From positions 80,821 through 144,820 of the forward strand of contig NZ_BSTF01000020.1 of NCBI RefSeq assembly GCF_030269365.1: a DNA stretch of 64,000 nucleotides. Reading direction: 5' to 3'. A program made the translations under genes and the position numbers. Of the stretch, positions 8,377 through 17,374 are shown one piece after another. The first letter of the stretch is position 1. Every line of letters begins with the position of its first letter. Below the pieces are notes generated by a model, which saw only the letters and a list, made by a program, of their open reading frames with translations, was not told the DNA's origin and did not search any database. Origin of the DNA: Lentzea sp. NBRC 102530 (GTDB lineage: Bacteria > Actinomycetota > Actinomycetes > Mycobacteriales > Pseudonocardiaceae).

Positions 8377-9885
8377 ATGACGCAATGACAACAAACCACC
8401 TACCAGCAAGGTGACCGCCACCCCCAGGGGCGTGTTCCACCAGCCGGTCAGGGACTTCAGGTCGGCCGTGGCCTTCCCGAAGTCGATCGTCGGAGTGCTG
8501 CCGGCGAACTTGACCCCGAGAATCACGAAACCGACGACCAGCACCGTCGCCACGAACGCGATGATCGCGTCCACCTGCGTGACGCGCTTGAAGACCAGGC
8601 CGAGGAGGAAGGCCCCGAGCAGCGCGCCGTAGGTGTACCCGGCGATGCCCAGCGCCTGCACCACGATCGGATCCGCCGTGGTCTTGTTCGAGGAGGCGAA
8701 CAGACCCGCGCAGACGATCAGCAGACCCGCCCACACCAGGGTCCAGATCCGGCCGTGGCGCAGGCGTTCGTCGTCGGTCATCGGGGTCTTGCGGACGCGT
8801 TCGTAGACGTCCGTGACGGTGCTGGAGGCCAGAGCGCCCAGCGAGGACGAGAGCGCGGCCGCGAGGATGCCGGCGATCACGAACCCGGACAGGCCCGACG
8901 GCAGCTCGTTGACGATGAAGTAGCCGAAGAGCTCGTCCTTGTTGCCGAGCTTCAGGTCCTTCACCGGGTCGACGCCGTTGTAGAAGGCCCACATCATCAC
9001 GCCGATGAACAGGAAGAACGCGAACTGCAGGAACACCACGAAACCGGAGGCGATCAGCGCCTTCTGGGCGGACTTCACGTCCTTCGTGGACATCAGCCGC
9101 TGCACGATCAGCTGGTCCGCGCCGTGCGAGGCCATCGACAGCAGCGCGCCGCCGAAGAACGCCGCGACGAACGGGTAGGCGCCGGTCAGCGGCGACGAGG
9201 TGAAGTCGAAGACCTGGAACTTGTTGACGTCCGCGGCCTTCGCCAGCCAGCCGTCGGGGAGTTCGCTCGACAGCCACCAGATCACGACCAGGCCGCCCAG
9301 GACGTACCAGAGCATCTGGATGGCGTCGACCCACACGACCGCGCGCACACCGCCGAAGAAGCTGTAGAACACCATCGCGATGCCGAGCGCGAGGATGATC
9401 GTCCAGTAGCCGGCGTCGATGCCGTACTGGGCGAGCACGAGCTTGATCGGGATGGCCGTCGCGAAGAGCCGGATGCCGTCCGCGAGCAGACGCGTGAAGA
9501 GGAACGTCACCGACGCCGTCGCGCGCATGCCGTTGCCGTAACGCTTGCCCAGGAACGCGTACGCGGTGACGAGGTCACCGGCGATGTAGCGCGGCAGCAG
9601 CACGAAGCTCACCACGATGCGTCCGACGATGTAGCCCAGCGCGAGCGTCAGGTACGTCATGCCACCCTGCGCGGGTGTCGCCACGTACGCGATCACCGGC
9701 ACGCTCAGCACCGTGAGCGTCGAGGTCTCCGCCGAGACCACCGACAGGCAGACCACCCACCACGAGATGCGCTTCTCGCTGACGAAGTAGTCGGTGGACG
9801 ACTTCTGCCTGCCGCCGATCCACATGCCGAGCAACGGCATCCCGACGAGGAACAGGGCGATGATCGCGAGGTCTAGTCCGCGCAT
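8326..9885 (-). CDS. sodium:solute symporter (SSS family)
   Basis: A 519-aa membrane protein with about 13 hydrophobic helices, the normal size and topology for the SSS family. Family-like features include the first helix region RGLDLAIIALFLVGMPLLG, then DYFVSEKRISWWVVCLSVVSAETS, and the loop HGADQLIVQRLMSTKD. The ATG at 9885 lies inside the end of anmK (13-bp overlap), so the two are translationally coupled. Context suggests uptake of an amino sugar such as anhydro-N-acetylmuramic acid or a muropeptide fragment; this is an inference. The 3' end overlaps the converging GNAT gene by 51 bp. Confidence 0.9.
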   Translation of the reverse strand: MRGLDLAIIALFLVGMPLLGMWIGGRQKSSTDYFVSEKRISWWVVCLSVVSAETSTLTVLSVPVIAYVATPAQGGMTYLTLALGYIVGRIVVSFVLLPRYIAGDLVTAYAFLGKRYGNGMRATASVTFLFTRLLADGIRLFATAIPIKLVLAQYGIDAGYWTIILALGIAMVFYSFFGGVRAVVWVDAIQMLWYVLGGLVVIWWLSSELPDGWLAKAADVNKFQVFDFTSSPLTGAYPFVAAFFGGALLSMASHGADQLIVQRLMSTKDVKSAQKALIASGFVVFLQFAFFLFIGVMMWAFYNGVDPVKDLKLGNKDELFGYFIVNELPSGLSGFVIAGILAAALSSSLGALASSTVTDVYERVRKTPMTDDERLRHGRIWTLVWAGLLIVCAGLFASSNKTTADPIVVQALGIAGYTYGALLGAFLLGLVFKRVTQVDAIIAFVATVLVVGFVILGVKFAGSTPTIDFGKATADLKSLTGWWNTPLGVAVTLLVGGLLSLRHSRGVPVRDELDVKSES

Positions 9886-11003
9886 TTCGGTTCCCCCACA
9901 GTCAGCTTGGTCGGTGCGGTGGTGACGGGTTCGGGCATCCGCAGCGGGCCGGCGCCGGGCGTGATGCTGCCGAGCAGCCGCGGCCCCGACGCACCGGTCG
10001 CGGACGGCGTGTTGCCCGCGATCCCGTGCCACGTCAGGAATCCGAGCAGCGCGGCCAGGTAGGCCTCCTTGCCGTCGCGCGGCAGGCCCAGCGAATCGCT
10101 GATCCGCAACGGGATCGGGTCCAGAGCGGCTTCGAGCGCCTTGACCAGCACGGGGTTGCGCATGCCGCCGCCGGACGCGACGACGGTGCTCGCGTCGTGC
10201 GCGCGGCAGGCGTCGGCGATGGTGCGGGCGGTGAGTTCGACGAGCGTCCGGAGCATGTCCTCGGCCTGGACCGTGGGGAAGCCGCTCAGGTACTCGGCGT
10301 TGAAGTGCTCCTTGCCCGTCGATTTGGGCCACGGCTTGGCGTAGTACGGGTCGGCGAGGAGCTTCTTGAGCACGTCCTCCCGGACCGTGCCCCTGCTCGC
10401 GAACTCGCCGTCGGTGTCCTGGCGCCGTTCACCGTGGGAGAGGACCTCCATGACGGCGTCCATCAGCGCGTTGCCCGGCCCTGTGTCGTAGGCGATCGGC
10501 GGGCTGCCCGGTCTCACGACGGTGATGTTGGCGATGCCGCCGATGTTGAGCGCCACGGCGTCGTCCTGCATGCCCGCGAGCCACAACGCGTCGAGCGTGC
10601 TCGCCAGCGGTGCGCCGTGTCCTCCCGCGGCGACGTCGCGCACCCGCAGGTCGGCGACCACCGGGACGCCCGTGCGTTCGGCGATCCAGGCGGGCTGGCC
10701 GAGCTGCAACGTGCCGAGGCAGTCGCCGTCCTGCACCTCGTGGTGCACCGTCTGCCCGAGCGAGCAGATCAGGTCCGCCGGCAGGTACCCGGCGGCGACT
10801 TCACCGAAAGCCTGCCCGAGCGACGTGTCGAAGGCGCACACTTCAGCGAGGTCCCGCGGCTTGGCCAACAGGTCCTTCGGGAACGGGTGCTCGGCGCACT
10901 GCACCGGCACGAGCTCGACGACGTCGCCCACGATCGACAGGTCGGCGACGGCGACGTCGATGCCGTCCATCGACGTGCCGGAAATCAGTCCGATCACCCT
11001 CAC
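9873..11003 (-). CDS. anmK: anhydro-N-acetylmuramic acid kinase
   Basis: A 376-aa sugar kinase that opens and phosphorylates 1,6-anhydro-MurNAc to MurNAc-6-phosphate in peptidoglycan recycling. Motif 1 is GLISGTSMDGIDVA at the N-terminus; further blocks are LGQTVHHEVQ, NIGGIANITVV, DTGPGNALMD and VVASGGGMRNPVL. The GTG at 11003 gives MRVIGLISGTS, the usual family start; longer readings lack support. The symporter gene overlaps its 3' end, forming a two-gene recycling unit. No MurQ etherase gene is adjacent. Confidence 0.95.
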   Translation of the reverse strand: MRVIGLISGTSMDGIDVAVADLSIVGDVVELVPVQCAEHPFPKDLLAKPRDLAEVCAFDTSLGQAFGEVAAGYLPADLICSLGQTVHHEVQDGDCLGTLQLGQPAWIAERTGVPVVADLRVRDVAAGGHGAPLASTLDALWLAGMQDDAVALNIGGIANITVVRPGSPPIAYDTGPGNALMDAVMEVLSHGERRQDTDGEFASRGTVREDVLKKLLADPYYAKPWPKSTGKEHFNAEYLSGFPTVQAEDMLRTLVELTARTIADACRAHDASTVVASGGGMRNPVLVKALEAALDPIPLRISDSLGLPRDGKEAYLAALLGFLTWHGIAGNTPSATGASGPRLLGSITPGAGPLRMPEPVTTAPTKLTVGEPKCAD

Positions 11004-11117
11004 GACGTGTGGTCTATTCCACACCGTGGCCAGGCGCAAGAGCTTTGGTGAAATCTTCGCCTAATTGAGCAGTACATGGTTGACAGGTCACATCAGCGTC
11101 TGTGAAACCATGAGCCC

Positions 11118-12392
11118 GTGTCGACGTCCTCCCTTGTCCTGATCCTCGTCGTCGTGGCGGTCGTGCTGATCGCCGCGCTGGTGACCGGTGTGGTGCTGAC
11201 GCGTCGCCGCCGCATCAGCCTGACCCAGAAGGAGGAGACGCCGAAGCCCGGCGGCTACCAGGTGGAGTCGGGGATCTCGTTCACCCCGGCCGCCCCCGAC
11301 GCCGTCGTCGAGGCGGTGGTCGTACCGCCGGTGGAGCACCCGGTGGCAGACCGGACCGAGGTGGACGGCCAGCCGGGCGTCGGCGACGACGCCTCCGTGC
11401 CGCGCGACTCGGTGAAGCGCGGCTTCGTCGAGGTCGACCTGCCCGTCGAGGCGTCCGAGGTCGAGGAGATCGAGCCCACCGCCGGCCGGTTGGAACGGCT
11501 GCGCGGCAAGCTCTCCAAGTCGCGCAACGCGTTCGGCACCTCGTTGCTGGGGCTGCTGGGCGCCGGCGACCTGGACGAGGACTCCTGGCAGGACGTCGAG
11601 GACACGCTGCTGATCGCCGACCTCGGCGCGGCCACCACGTCCGACATCGTGTCGACGCTGCGCTCGAAGATCGCCGGGTCGGGTGTGCGGACCGAGGCCG
11701 AGGCGCAGGCCCTGCTGCGCGGGGTGCTGGTCGACGCGCTGGGTCCGAAGATGGATCGTTCGCTGAAGGCGCTGCCGCACGAGGGCAAGCCCGCCGTGTT
11801 GCTGGTGGTGGGCGTCAACGGCGTCGGCAAGACGACGACGACCGGCAAGCTCGCGCGGGTGCTGGTCGCCGACGGCCGCACGGTGCTGCTCGGCGCCGCC
11901 GACACGTTCCGCGCCGCCGCCGCCGACCAGCTGGAGACGTGGGGCAAGCGGGTCGGCGCGGAGACCGTGCGCGGGCCCGAGGGCGGCGACCCGGCCTCGG
12001 TCGCGTTCGACGCGGTCAAGCGCGGCATGGACGCCGGGGTCGACACGGTGCTGATCGACACCGCCGGCCGGTTGCACACCAAGGTCGGGCTCATGGACGA
12101 GCTCGGCAAGGTGAAGCGCGTGGTCGAGAAGCAGGCCGTGGTCGACGAGGTGCTGCTGGTGCTGGACGCCACCACCGGTCAGAACGGCCTCACGCAGGCG
12201 CGCGTGTTCGCCGAGCAGGTCGACATCACCGGCATCGTGCTGACCAAGCTGGACGGCACGGCCAAGGGCGGCATCGTGTTCCAGGTGCAGCGCGAGCTCG
12301 GGGTGCCGGTGAAGCTCGTCGGCCTGGGCGAGGGCGCCGACCACCTGGCTCCGTTCGAGCCGGGCGCCTTCGTCGACGCCCTGCTGGGCTGA
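11118..12392 (+). CDS. ftsY: signal recognition particle receptor FtsY
   Basis: A 424-aa SRP GTPase that docks ribosome-SRP complexes at the membrane. Residues ~3-30 form a membrane-anchoring helix (LVLILVVVAVVLIAALVTGVVL) followed by RRRR. A short acidic A domain comes next, then the NG domain with G1 GVNGVGKTTTTGKLA, the DTFRAAAADQLE insertion-box motif, DTAGR and TKLDGTAKGG. GTG start at 11118. A good -35 (TTGACA, 11080-11085) lies upstream but no convincing -10 at proper spacing. It separates from smc only because accessory genes are inserted; ffh lies 32 kb downstream. Confidence 0.98.
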   Translation: MSTSSLVLILVVVAVVLIAALVTGVVLTRRRRISLTQKEETPKPGGYQVESGISFTPAAPDAVVEAVVVPPVEHPVADRTEVDGQPGVGDDASVPRDSVKRGFVEVDLPVEASEVEEIEPTAGRLERLRGKLSKSRNAFGTSLLGLLGAGDLDEDSWQDVEDTLLIADLGAATTSDIVSTLRSKIAGSGVRTEAEAQALLRGVLVDALGPKMDRSLKALPHEGKPAVLLVVGVNGVGKTTTTGKLARVLVADGRTVLLGAADTFRAAAADQLETWGKRVGAETVRGPEGGDPASVAFDAVKRGMDAGVDTVLIDTAGRLHTKVGLMDELGKVKRVVEKQAVVDEVLLVLDATTGQNGLTQARVFAEQVDITGIVLTKLDGTAKGGIVFQVQRELGVPVKLVGLGEGADHLAPFEPGAFVDALLG

Positions 12393-12436
12393 ACAACTGC
12401 CCGGAAACCCCTGAGCCACCTTCACGTTTCCCTGTC

Positions 12437-12457
12437 GCACGCGGGGCCCTCGCGTGC
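12437..12457. terminator. bidirectional hairpin terminator candidate
   Basis: A perfect 7-bp stem GCACGCG/CGCGTGC with a 7-nt loop lies between the converging ftsY and dehydratase genes. It is nested inside a wider pair, TTCACGTT (12421-12428) with AACGTGAA (12496-12503). There is no T-run, which is common for terminators at this GC content. Confidence 0.5.
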
Positions 12458-12556
12458 GCTCAGCGCGAACGAAAGCTCCCCGCGTGCACTCCGGCAACGT
12501 GAAACGCGCTCGCGAAGCGGTGCGACCGCGGACGGGACTTCCGGCCCAGTGCTGGG

Positions 12557-13870
12557 CTACGCCGCGACCCGCACGCTCGCCTTCATGAAGGTGCGGATCG
12601 ACGACGTCACGTAGTCGATCATCTCCTCGGTCAGCCGCGGGTGCGTGCCGAGCCAGAACGTGCGCTCGGTGATCAGGTCGCTGTTCGCGAGCGACCCCGA
12701 CACGCGGTGCTCGACGTCGCGGTACGCGGGCTGGCGCAGCAGGTTGCCGCCGAACAGCAGCCGCGTGGCGATCTTGCGGTCGTCCAGGTACCGGACGAGG
12801 TCGTTGCGGGAGAACGGCAACGACGGGTCGAGCGTGAGCAGGAAGCCGAACCAGGCCGGGTCGCTGCCCTCGGTGGCGACCGGCAGGACCAGCCCCGGCA
12901 CGCCTTCGAGCCCGTCGCGCAGCAGCTGCCAGTTGCGGCGGCGGGCTTCCGCGAAGCGGTCGAGCTTGCCGAGCTGCGTCACGCCCAGCGCGGCGTTGAG
13001 GTCGGTGGACTTCAGGTTGTAGCCGATGTGCGTGTAGGTGTACTTGTGGTCGTAGCCCGCGGGCAGGGTGCCCATCTGCCACTCGAACCGCTTGAAGCAG
13101 GTGTTGTCCTTCGCGGGCTCGCACCAGCAGTCGCGGCCCCAGTCGCGCATGGACTCCATCACCCGCGCGAGCCTCAGGTTCGACGTGGCGCACGCGCCGC
13201 CCTCACCGGTCGTGATGTGGTGGGCCGGGTAGAAGCTGAGCGTCGAGACGTCGCCGAACGTGCCGGTGAGCCGGCCGTTCAGGGTGGACCCGAAGCCGTC
13301 GCAGTTGTCCTCGACCAGCCACAGGTTGTGGTCGCGGGCGATCCGGGCGATCGCGGCCGCGTCGAACGGGTTGCCGAGCGTGTGGGCGAGCGCGATCGCC
13401 TTGGTGCGCGGACCGATCGCGGCCTCGATCGCCTCGGGCGTGGCGTTGTAGGTGCCCAGTTCGACGTCGACGAAGACGGGCACGAGCCCGTTCTGGATGG
13501 TCGGGTTCACGGTCGTGGGGAAGCCCGCCGCCGCGGTGATCACCTCGTCGCCCGGCTGGAGCGCGCGGTCGCCGAGGGCGGGTGAGGTCAGCGAGCTGAT
13601 CGCGACCAGGTTCGCGCTGGAGCCCGAGTTGACCATCAACGCCTTGCGCAGCCCCAGTTTCCGCGCGATGCCGGACTCGAACTCGCGGGTGTGCGCGCCC
13701 GCGACGATCTTCAGGTTGAGCGCGGCCTGCACGAGCGCCACCCGGTCGTCGGCGTCGAACACCGCGCCGCCGGTGAGCACCGGCGTCTGGCCGGGCACGA
13801 ACCTGGCCTCCTCCTCGGAGGCTCTGTGGTAGGCCAGGGTGGCGGCCAGGACGACTTCCTCGGCACTCAT
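12557..13870 (-). CDS. NDP-4-keto-6-deoxyhexose 3-dehydratase (RfbH/E1 type)
   Basis: A 437-aa PLP/[2Fe-2S] enzyme of the DegT/DnrJ aminotransferase fold that removes the C3 hydroxyl of an NDP-4-keto-6-deoxysugar. The usual PLP lysine is replaced by histidine in SFYPAHHITTGEGG, the hallmark of the E1/RfbH/SpnQ/ColD group. The cluster cysteines of the E1/RfbH type are present in RDCWCEPAKDNTC, which separates it from ColD. Start ATG at 13870 (MSAEEVVLAATLAYHR). It overlaps the glycosyltransferase stop by ATGA, so the two are coupled. No sugar nucleotidyltransferase, 4,6-dehydratase or reductase is adjacent, so the pathway must draw on genes elsewhere. NDP type not determined. Confidence 0.88.
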   Translation of the reverse strand: MSAEEVVLAATLAYHRASEEEARFVPGQTPVLTGGAVFDADDRVALVQAALNLKIVAGAHTREFESGIARKLGLRKALMVNSGSSANLVAISSLTSPALGDRALQPGDEVITAAAGFPTTVNPTIQNGLVPVFVDVELGTYNATPEAIEAAIGPRTKAIALAHTLGNPFDAAAIARIARDHNLWLVEDNCDGFGSTLNGRLTGTFGDVSTLSFYPAHHITTGEGGACATSNLRLARVMESMRDWGRDCWCEPAKDNTCFKRFEWQMGTLPAGYDHKYTYTHIGYNLKSTDLNAALGVTQLGKLDRFAEARRRNWQLLRDGLEGVPGLVLPVATEGSDPAWFGFLLTLDPSLPFSRNDLVRYLDDRKIATRLLFGGNLLRQPAYRDVEHRVSGSLANSDLITERTFWLGTHPRLTEEMIDYVTSSIRTFMKASVRVAA

Positions 13871-14988
13871 GCGAGCACTCCCTGCAGCTGGGCGACGACC
13901 TCGGACGGGGACAGCAGGCCGGCGTTCTCCCCGCGGAGCTCTTCGGCCTTGCGACGGGCGTGCGGGGTGTTCAGCAGCCCCAGCACGGCCTCGCGGACGT
14001 TCTCGGCACCGGACTCGCCGGGGTGCAGGCAGATGCCCGCTCCGGCCTGGGCGATCCGGTCGCCGTGTTCGAAGTGGACGCACATCTGCGGCAGCACGAG
14101 CTGCGGCAGGCCGTTCGCGAGCGCGGCGAACACGCTGCCCGCGCCGCCGTGCGTGATGGCGACCGAGGACGTGCGCATCAGGTCGTGCAGCGGGACACCG
14201 GGCACCACCCTGACGTTCGAGGGCACGTCGGCGCAGTGCAGGCCCGAGCCGGCGGCGACGACCACCTCGACGTCCACGTCCGACAACGCGGTCAGCGTCC
14301 GCGACAGCACCGAGTCGTGGTCGCCGGAGATCGGCACGTTCCCCAGCGTCACCGCGACCCTCGGCCGCGCGCTCTCGTCCAGCAGCCACTCGAGCAGCAC
14401 CGCGGAACCGTTGAACGGCAACCAGGTCATGGGCAGCGACGGGCACTCCGGGGTACCGGTCTGCAGGCTCGGCGGGCACACGTCGACCCACCACTGCGGC
14501 GGGTTCGGCCGTCCCCAGGCCCCGTAGAGCGGTGCGAGGCGGCGGTCGGACTCGGCGTCGACCTCCGGCGGCAGCGTGAGGCCCCAGCCGTGCTTGATGC
14601 GCGGGATGCCGTGCCGGGCGGCGACGACGGGGCCCGCGTACTCCCAGGACGTGTGGAGGAGCAGGTCAGGCCGGAACCGCCGGGTGACGGCGTCGACGGC
14701 GTCGATCACGCGGTGCGCCAGCGGGACGTAGTAGCTCGCGACGTGGTCGGCCAGCGACTCGGCACCGGCCCGTTGCGCCGGCCTGGTGGCGTGGTCCGGG
14801 GCGAGTTCGGACAACGAGACGTCGGCGCCGAGCGACACCGACGACAGGCCCGCGCGGGCAGCCACTCCCGCCATCGAGTCGGGCAGCGCGACCACCACGT
14901 GGTGGCCCGCGCTGCGCAGGGCCCAGAGCAGCGGGATCATGGGGTAGAAGTGGCCCTGATTCGGGCAACTCGTCACCAGGATCTTCAT
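13867..14988 (-). CDS. GT1-family (GT-B) glycosyltransferase, macrolide/glycopeptide type
   Basis: A 373-aa GT-B enzyme that probably moves an activated deoxysugar to a small-molecule or lipid acceptor. The N-terminal start MKILVTSCPNQGHFYPMIPLL is typical of EryCIII/UGT-like transferases. The C-terminal nucleotide site has ITHGGAGSVFAALANGLPQLVLPQ followed by HFEHGDRIAQAGAG. ATG at 14988 is chosen; an in-frame GTG at 15021 would add 11 unlikely residues. It lies downstream of the IclR gene on the same strand (78-bp gap) and is coupled to the 3-dehydratase, so it likely transfers a 3-deoxy- or 3,6-dideoxyhexose. Acceptor unknown. Confidence 0.87.
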   Translation of the reverse strand: MKILVTSCPNQGHFYPMIPLLWALRSAGHHVVVALPDSMAGVAARAGLSSVSLGADVSLSELAPDHATRPAQRAGAESLADHVASYYVPLAHRVIDAVDAVTRRFRPDLLLHTSWEYAGPVVAARHGIPRIKHGWGLTLPPEVDAESDRRLAPLYGAWGRPNPPQWWVDVCPPSLQTGTPECPSLPMTWLPFNGSAVLLEWLLDESARPRVAVTLGNVPISGDHDSVLSRTLTALSDVDVEVVVAAGSGLHCADVPSNVRVVPGVPLHDLMRTSSVAITHGGAGSVFAALANGLPQLVLPQMCVHFEHGDRIAQAGAGICLHPGESGAENVREAVLGLLNTPHARRKAEELRGENAGLLSPSEVVAQLQGVLA

Positions 14989-15066
14989 GTCCGAAGACCG
15001 TAGGGTGACGTGCGCCACCACCCGGTAATCGCTGGTGGCACCGCTCTCACATGGCGAAATGCCAGG

Positions 15067-15813
15067 TCAGCCGACAGCGGCCTGATCAGCGAGGCGCTGC
15101 GCCACGGCCAGCACCTCGGGCAGGATCCGGTTCACCGCGTCCTTGGTGAGCCGTCCTTCCGGGCCGGACACCGACACCGCGGCGAGCGTCGGCCCGCCGA
15201 TCACCGGCACCGCGATGCACCGCACCCCGAGCTCCTGCTCCGACTCGTCCAGCGCGAACCCGCGTTCGGCGATCTCGTCGAGCGAGTCGAGCAGTTCGGA
15301 CGCGTCCGTGATCGTGTTCGAGGTGTAAGCGGGCAGACCGGTGCGTTCCAGCAGCGCTTTCACGTCGCCGCGCGGGAGCTGCGACAGCATCGCCTTGCCC
15401 ACGCCCGTGCCGTGCGGCAGCAGCCTTCGGCCCACCTCGGTGAACATGCGCATCGAGTGCTTCGACGGCACCTGTGCCACGTAGACGACCTCGTCGCCGT
15501 CCAGTACGGCCAGGTTCGCCGTCTCCTCCACCGAGTCGACCAGCTGCGACAACAGCGGGCGCGCCCAGGTGCCGTACTGGCGGGAGGCCGTCTCGCCGAG
15601 GCGGATCAGCCGCGAGCCGAGGGTGTAGCGCCGGTTGCTGTTCTGGCGCACATAGCCCAGCGTGACAAGGGTGCGGATGAGGCGGTGGATCGTGGGCAGG
15701 GGCAGACCGGACGTCGCGGCCAGCTCCGACAACGACGCCTCGCCACCTGCGTCTGCCAGGCGTTCCAGCAGGTCGAAGGCTCTTTGCAGGGACTGCACGC
15801 CACCAGTGGACAC
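15067..15813 (-). CDS. IclR-family transcriptional regulator (AllR-like candidate)
   Basis: A 248-aa regulator. The winged helix-turn-helix occupies residues ~8-65 (SLSELAATSGLPLPTIHRLIRTLV) and the IclR effector domain ~80-245 (GVGKAMLSQLP, RGFALDESEQELGVRCIAVPV). IclR effector domains often bind glyoxylate, allantoate or similar small acids. The GTG start at 15813 has a good GAGGAG 7-8 nt upstream. It is divergent from aceB across 76 bp that hold a palindromic operator covering the aceB -35. A related element is found 9 kb away at uraD/hyi, so this protein is the best candidate regulator of the whole glyoxylate/allantoin set. In Streptomyces AllR plays this part; assignment here is by inference. 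Confidence 0.85.
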   Translation of the reverse strand: MSTGGVQSLQRAFDLLERLADAGGEASLSELAATSGLPLPTIHRLIRTLVTLGYVRQNSNRRYTLGSRLIRLGETASRQYGTWARPLLSQLVDSVEETANLAVLDGDEVVYVAQVPSKHSMRMFTEVGRRLLPHGTGVGKAMLSQLPRGDVKALLERTGLPAYTSNTITDASELLDSLDEIAERGFALDESEQELGVRCIAVPVIGGPTLAAVSVSGPEGRLTKDAVNRILPEVLAVAQRLADQAAVG

Positions 15814-15826
15814 GTGCGGCTCCTCT

Positions 15827-15857
15827 CATTGCAGTTCCGCAATGCAAAAACTATAGT
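15827..15857 (+). promoter_or_regulatory. aceB promoter with overlapping IclR-type operator
   Basis: A perfect inverted repeat CATTGC-N6-GCAATG covers 15827-15844. The -10 TATAGT is at 15852-15857, and a TTGCAG 17 bp upstream (15829-15834) can serve as -35. The palindrome therefore sits on the -35, the layout of repression. The core TTCCGCAATGCAAAAACT (15835-15852) matches 15 of 18 bases of an element before uraD. ACTATAGT (15850-15857) is itself palindromic, so a -10 also exists toward the IclR gene. Confidence 0.68.
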
Positions 15858-15889
15858 CCACACAGCAAAACCTAGAGAGGTGGATCCAG

Positions 15890-17374
15890 GTGCAGGTGCT
15901 CACCGAAGAGGCTCTTGAGTTCGTCGCGAAGCTGCACGAGGCGCACGCCGCCCGCAGGGACGAGTTGCTCGCCCTTCGCAAGGAGCGCCGGCCCCTCGGG
16001 TTCCTGCCGGAGACGCAGGACGTGCGGGACGGCGACTGGCAGGTCGCCGAGGCGCCCGAGGCGTTGCGGGACCGCCGCGTCGAGATCACCGGGCCCACCG
16101 AGCGCAAGATGACGATCAACGCGCTCAACTCCGGTGCCAAGGTGTGGCTCGCCGACCTCGAGGACGCGAACACGCCGCACTGGGACAACGTCGTGCAGGG
16201 GCAGGTCAACCTGTACGAGGCCGCGCGCGAGACGATCGAGTTCACCTCGCCGGAGGGCAAGGAGTACAAGCTCAAGGGCGGGCCGTACCCGACGATCGTC
16301 GTCCGGCCGCGCGGGTGGCACCTCGACGAGCGCAACCTCCAGTTCGGCGGCAAGAACGCCGTGGGTGCGTTGGTGGACTTCGGTTTGCACTTCTTCCACA
16401 ACGCCGAGCTCGGCAAGCCGTACTACTACTTGCCGAAGATGGAGTCGCACCTCGAAGCACGGCTGTGGAACGACGTCTTCACGACGGCGCAGCAGTTGTT
16501 GAACGTTCCGCACGGCACGATCCGCGCCACGGTGCTCATCGAGACGATTCCGGCCGCGTTCCAGATGGAGGAGATCCTCTACGAACTGCGCGACCACGCG
16601 TCGGGGCTCAACGCCGGCCGGTGGGACTACCTCTTCAGCGTCATCAAGTACTTCCGCGACGCCGGTGCGGACTACGTGCTGCCGGACCGCAACAGCGTCA
16701 CGATGACGGCGCCGTTCATGCGCGCGTACACCGAGCTTCTGGTGAAGACGTGCCACAAGCGCGGGGCGTTCGCCATGGGTGGCATGGCGGCGTTCATCCC
16801 CAACAGGCGTGATCCCGAGGTCACCGAGAACGCGCTGCGCAAGGTCCGCGAGGACAAGACGCGCGAGGCGAACGATGGTTTCGACGGTTCGTGGGTGGCG
16901 CATCCTGACCTCGTGCCGATTTGCCGGGAGATCTTCGACGGGGTGCTGGGGGACCGGCCCAACCAGATCGACAAGCAGCGTCCGGAGGTCAGCGTCACGG
17001 CCGAGCAGCTGCTCGACTTCAAGTCGGCGGGCGGCGCGGCGACGCGGGCCGGACTCGAAGGCGCGGTCGACGTCGGCGTGCGCTACATCGCCTCGTGGCT
17101 CGGCGGCAACGGCGCGGCGGCCATCCACAACCTGATGGAGGACGCGGCCACCGCCGAGATCAGCCGCTCGCAGATCTGGCAGTGGATCAACAACAAGGTC
17201 GTGCTCGACGACGGCACCCAGGTCACGCCGGACGCCGTGCGCGAGGTGCTCGGCCGGGTCGGCGCCGAGGTCGGGGGCCCGCACGCCGCCGCGGCCGTCG
17301 AGCTGTTCGAGCAGGTCGCGTTGTCCGAGGACTTCGTGGACTTCCTGACACTGCCGGCGTACGAGCGCATCTGA
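15890..17374 (+). CDS. aceB: malate synthase A
   Basis: A 494-aa enzyme condensing glyoxylate with acetyl-CoA to malate, in the cytosol. Conserved blocks are LADLEDANTPHWDNVVQGQVNL, GTIRATVLIETIPAAFQMEEILYELRDH, then the class A signature SGLNAGRWDYLFS, and MGGMAAFIPNRRDPEV. Slightly shorter than the 530-540 aa of enterobacterial AceB at the N-terminus. GTG at 15890 chosen; an in-frame GTG lies six bases on. No isocitrate lyase is nearby, so glyoxylate probably comes from the allantoin route at 23.5-31.6 kb. It shares a one-base stop/start overlap with the next gene. Confidence 0.97.
   Translation: MQVLTEEALEFVAKLHEAHAARRDELLALRKERRPLGFLPETQDVRDGDWQVAEAPEALRDRRVEITGPTERKMTINALNSGAKVWLADLEDANTPHWDNVVQGQVNLYEAARETIEFTSPEGKEYKLKGGPYPTIVVRPRGWHLDERNLQFGGKNAVGALVDFGLHFFHNAELGKPYYYLPKMESHLEARLWNDVFTTAQQLLNVPHGTIRATVLIETIPAAFQMEEILYELRDHASGLNAGRWDYLFSVIKYFRDAGADYVLPDRNSVTMTAPFMRAYTELLVKTCHKRGAFAMGGMAAFIPNRRDPEVTENALRKVREDKTREANDGFDGSWVAHPDLVPICREIFDGVLGDRPNQIDKQRPEVSVTAEQLLDFKSAGGAATRAGLEGAVDVGVRYIASWLGGNGAAAIHNLMEDAATAEISRSQIWQWINNKVVLDDGTQVTPDAVREVLGRVGAEVGGPHAAAAVELFEQVALSEDFVDFLTLPAYERI

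Noticed and set aside
12557..15813. Secondary-metabolite gene cluster
   Set aside because: Only a dehydratase and a glycosyltransferase are present; no scaffold synthase, resistance or further sugar genes.
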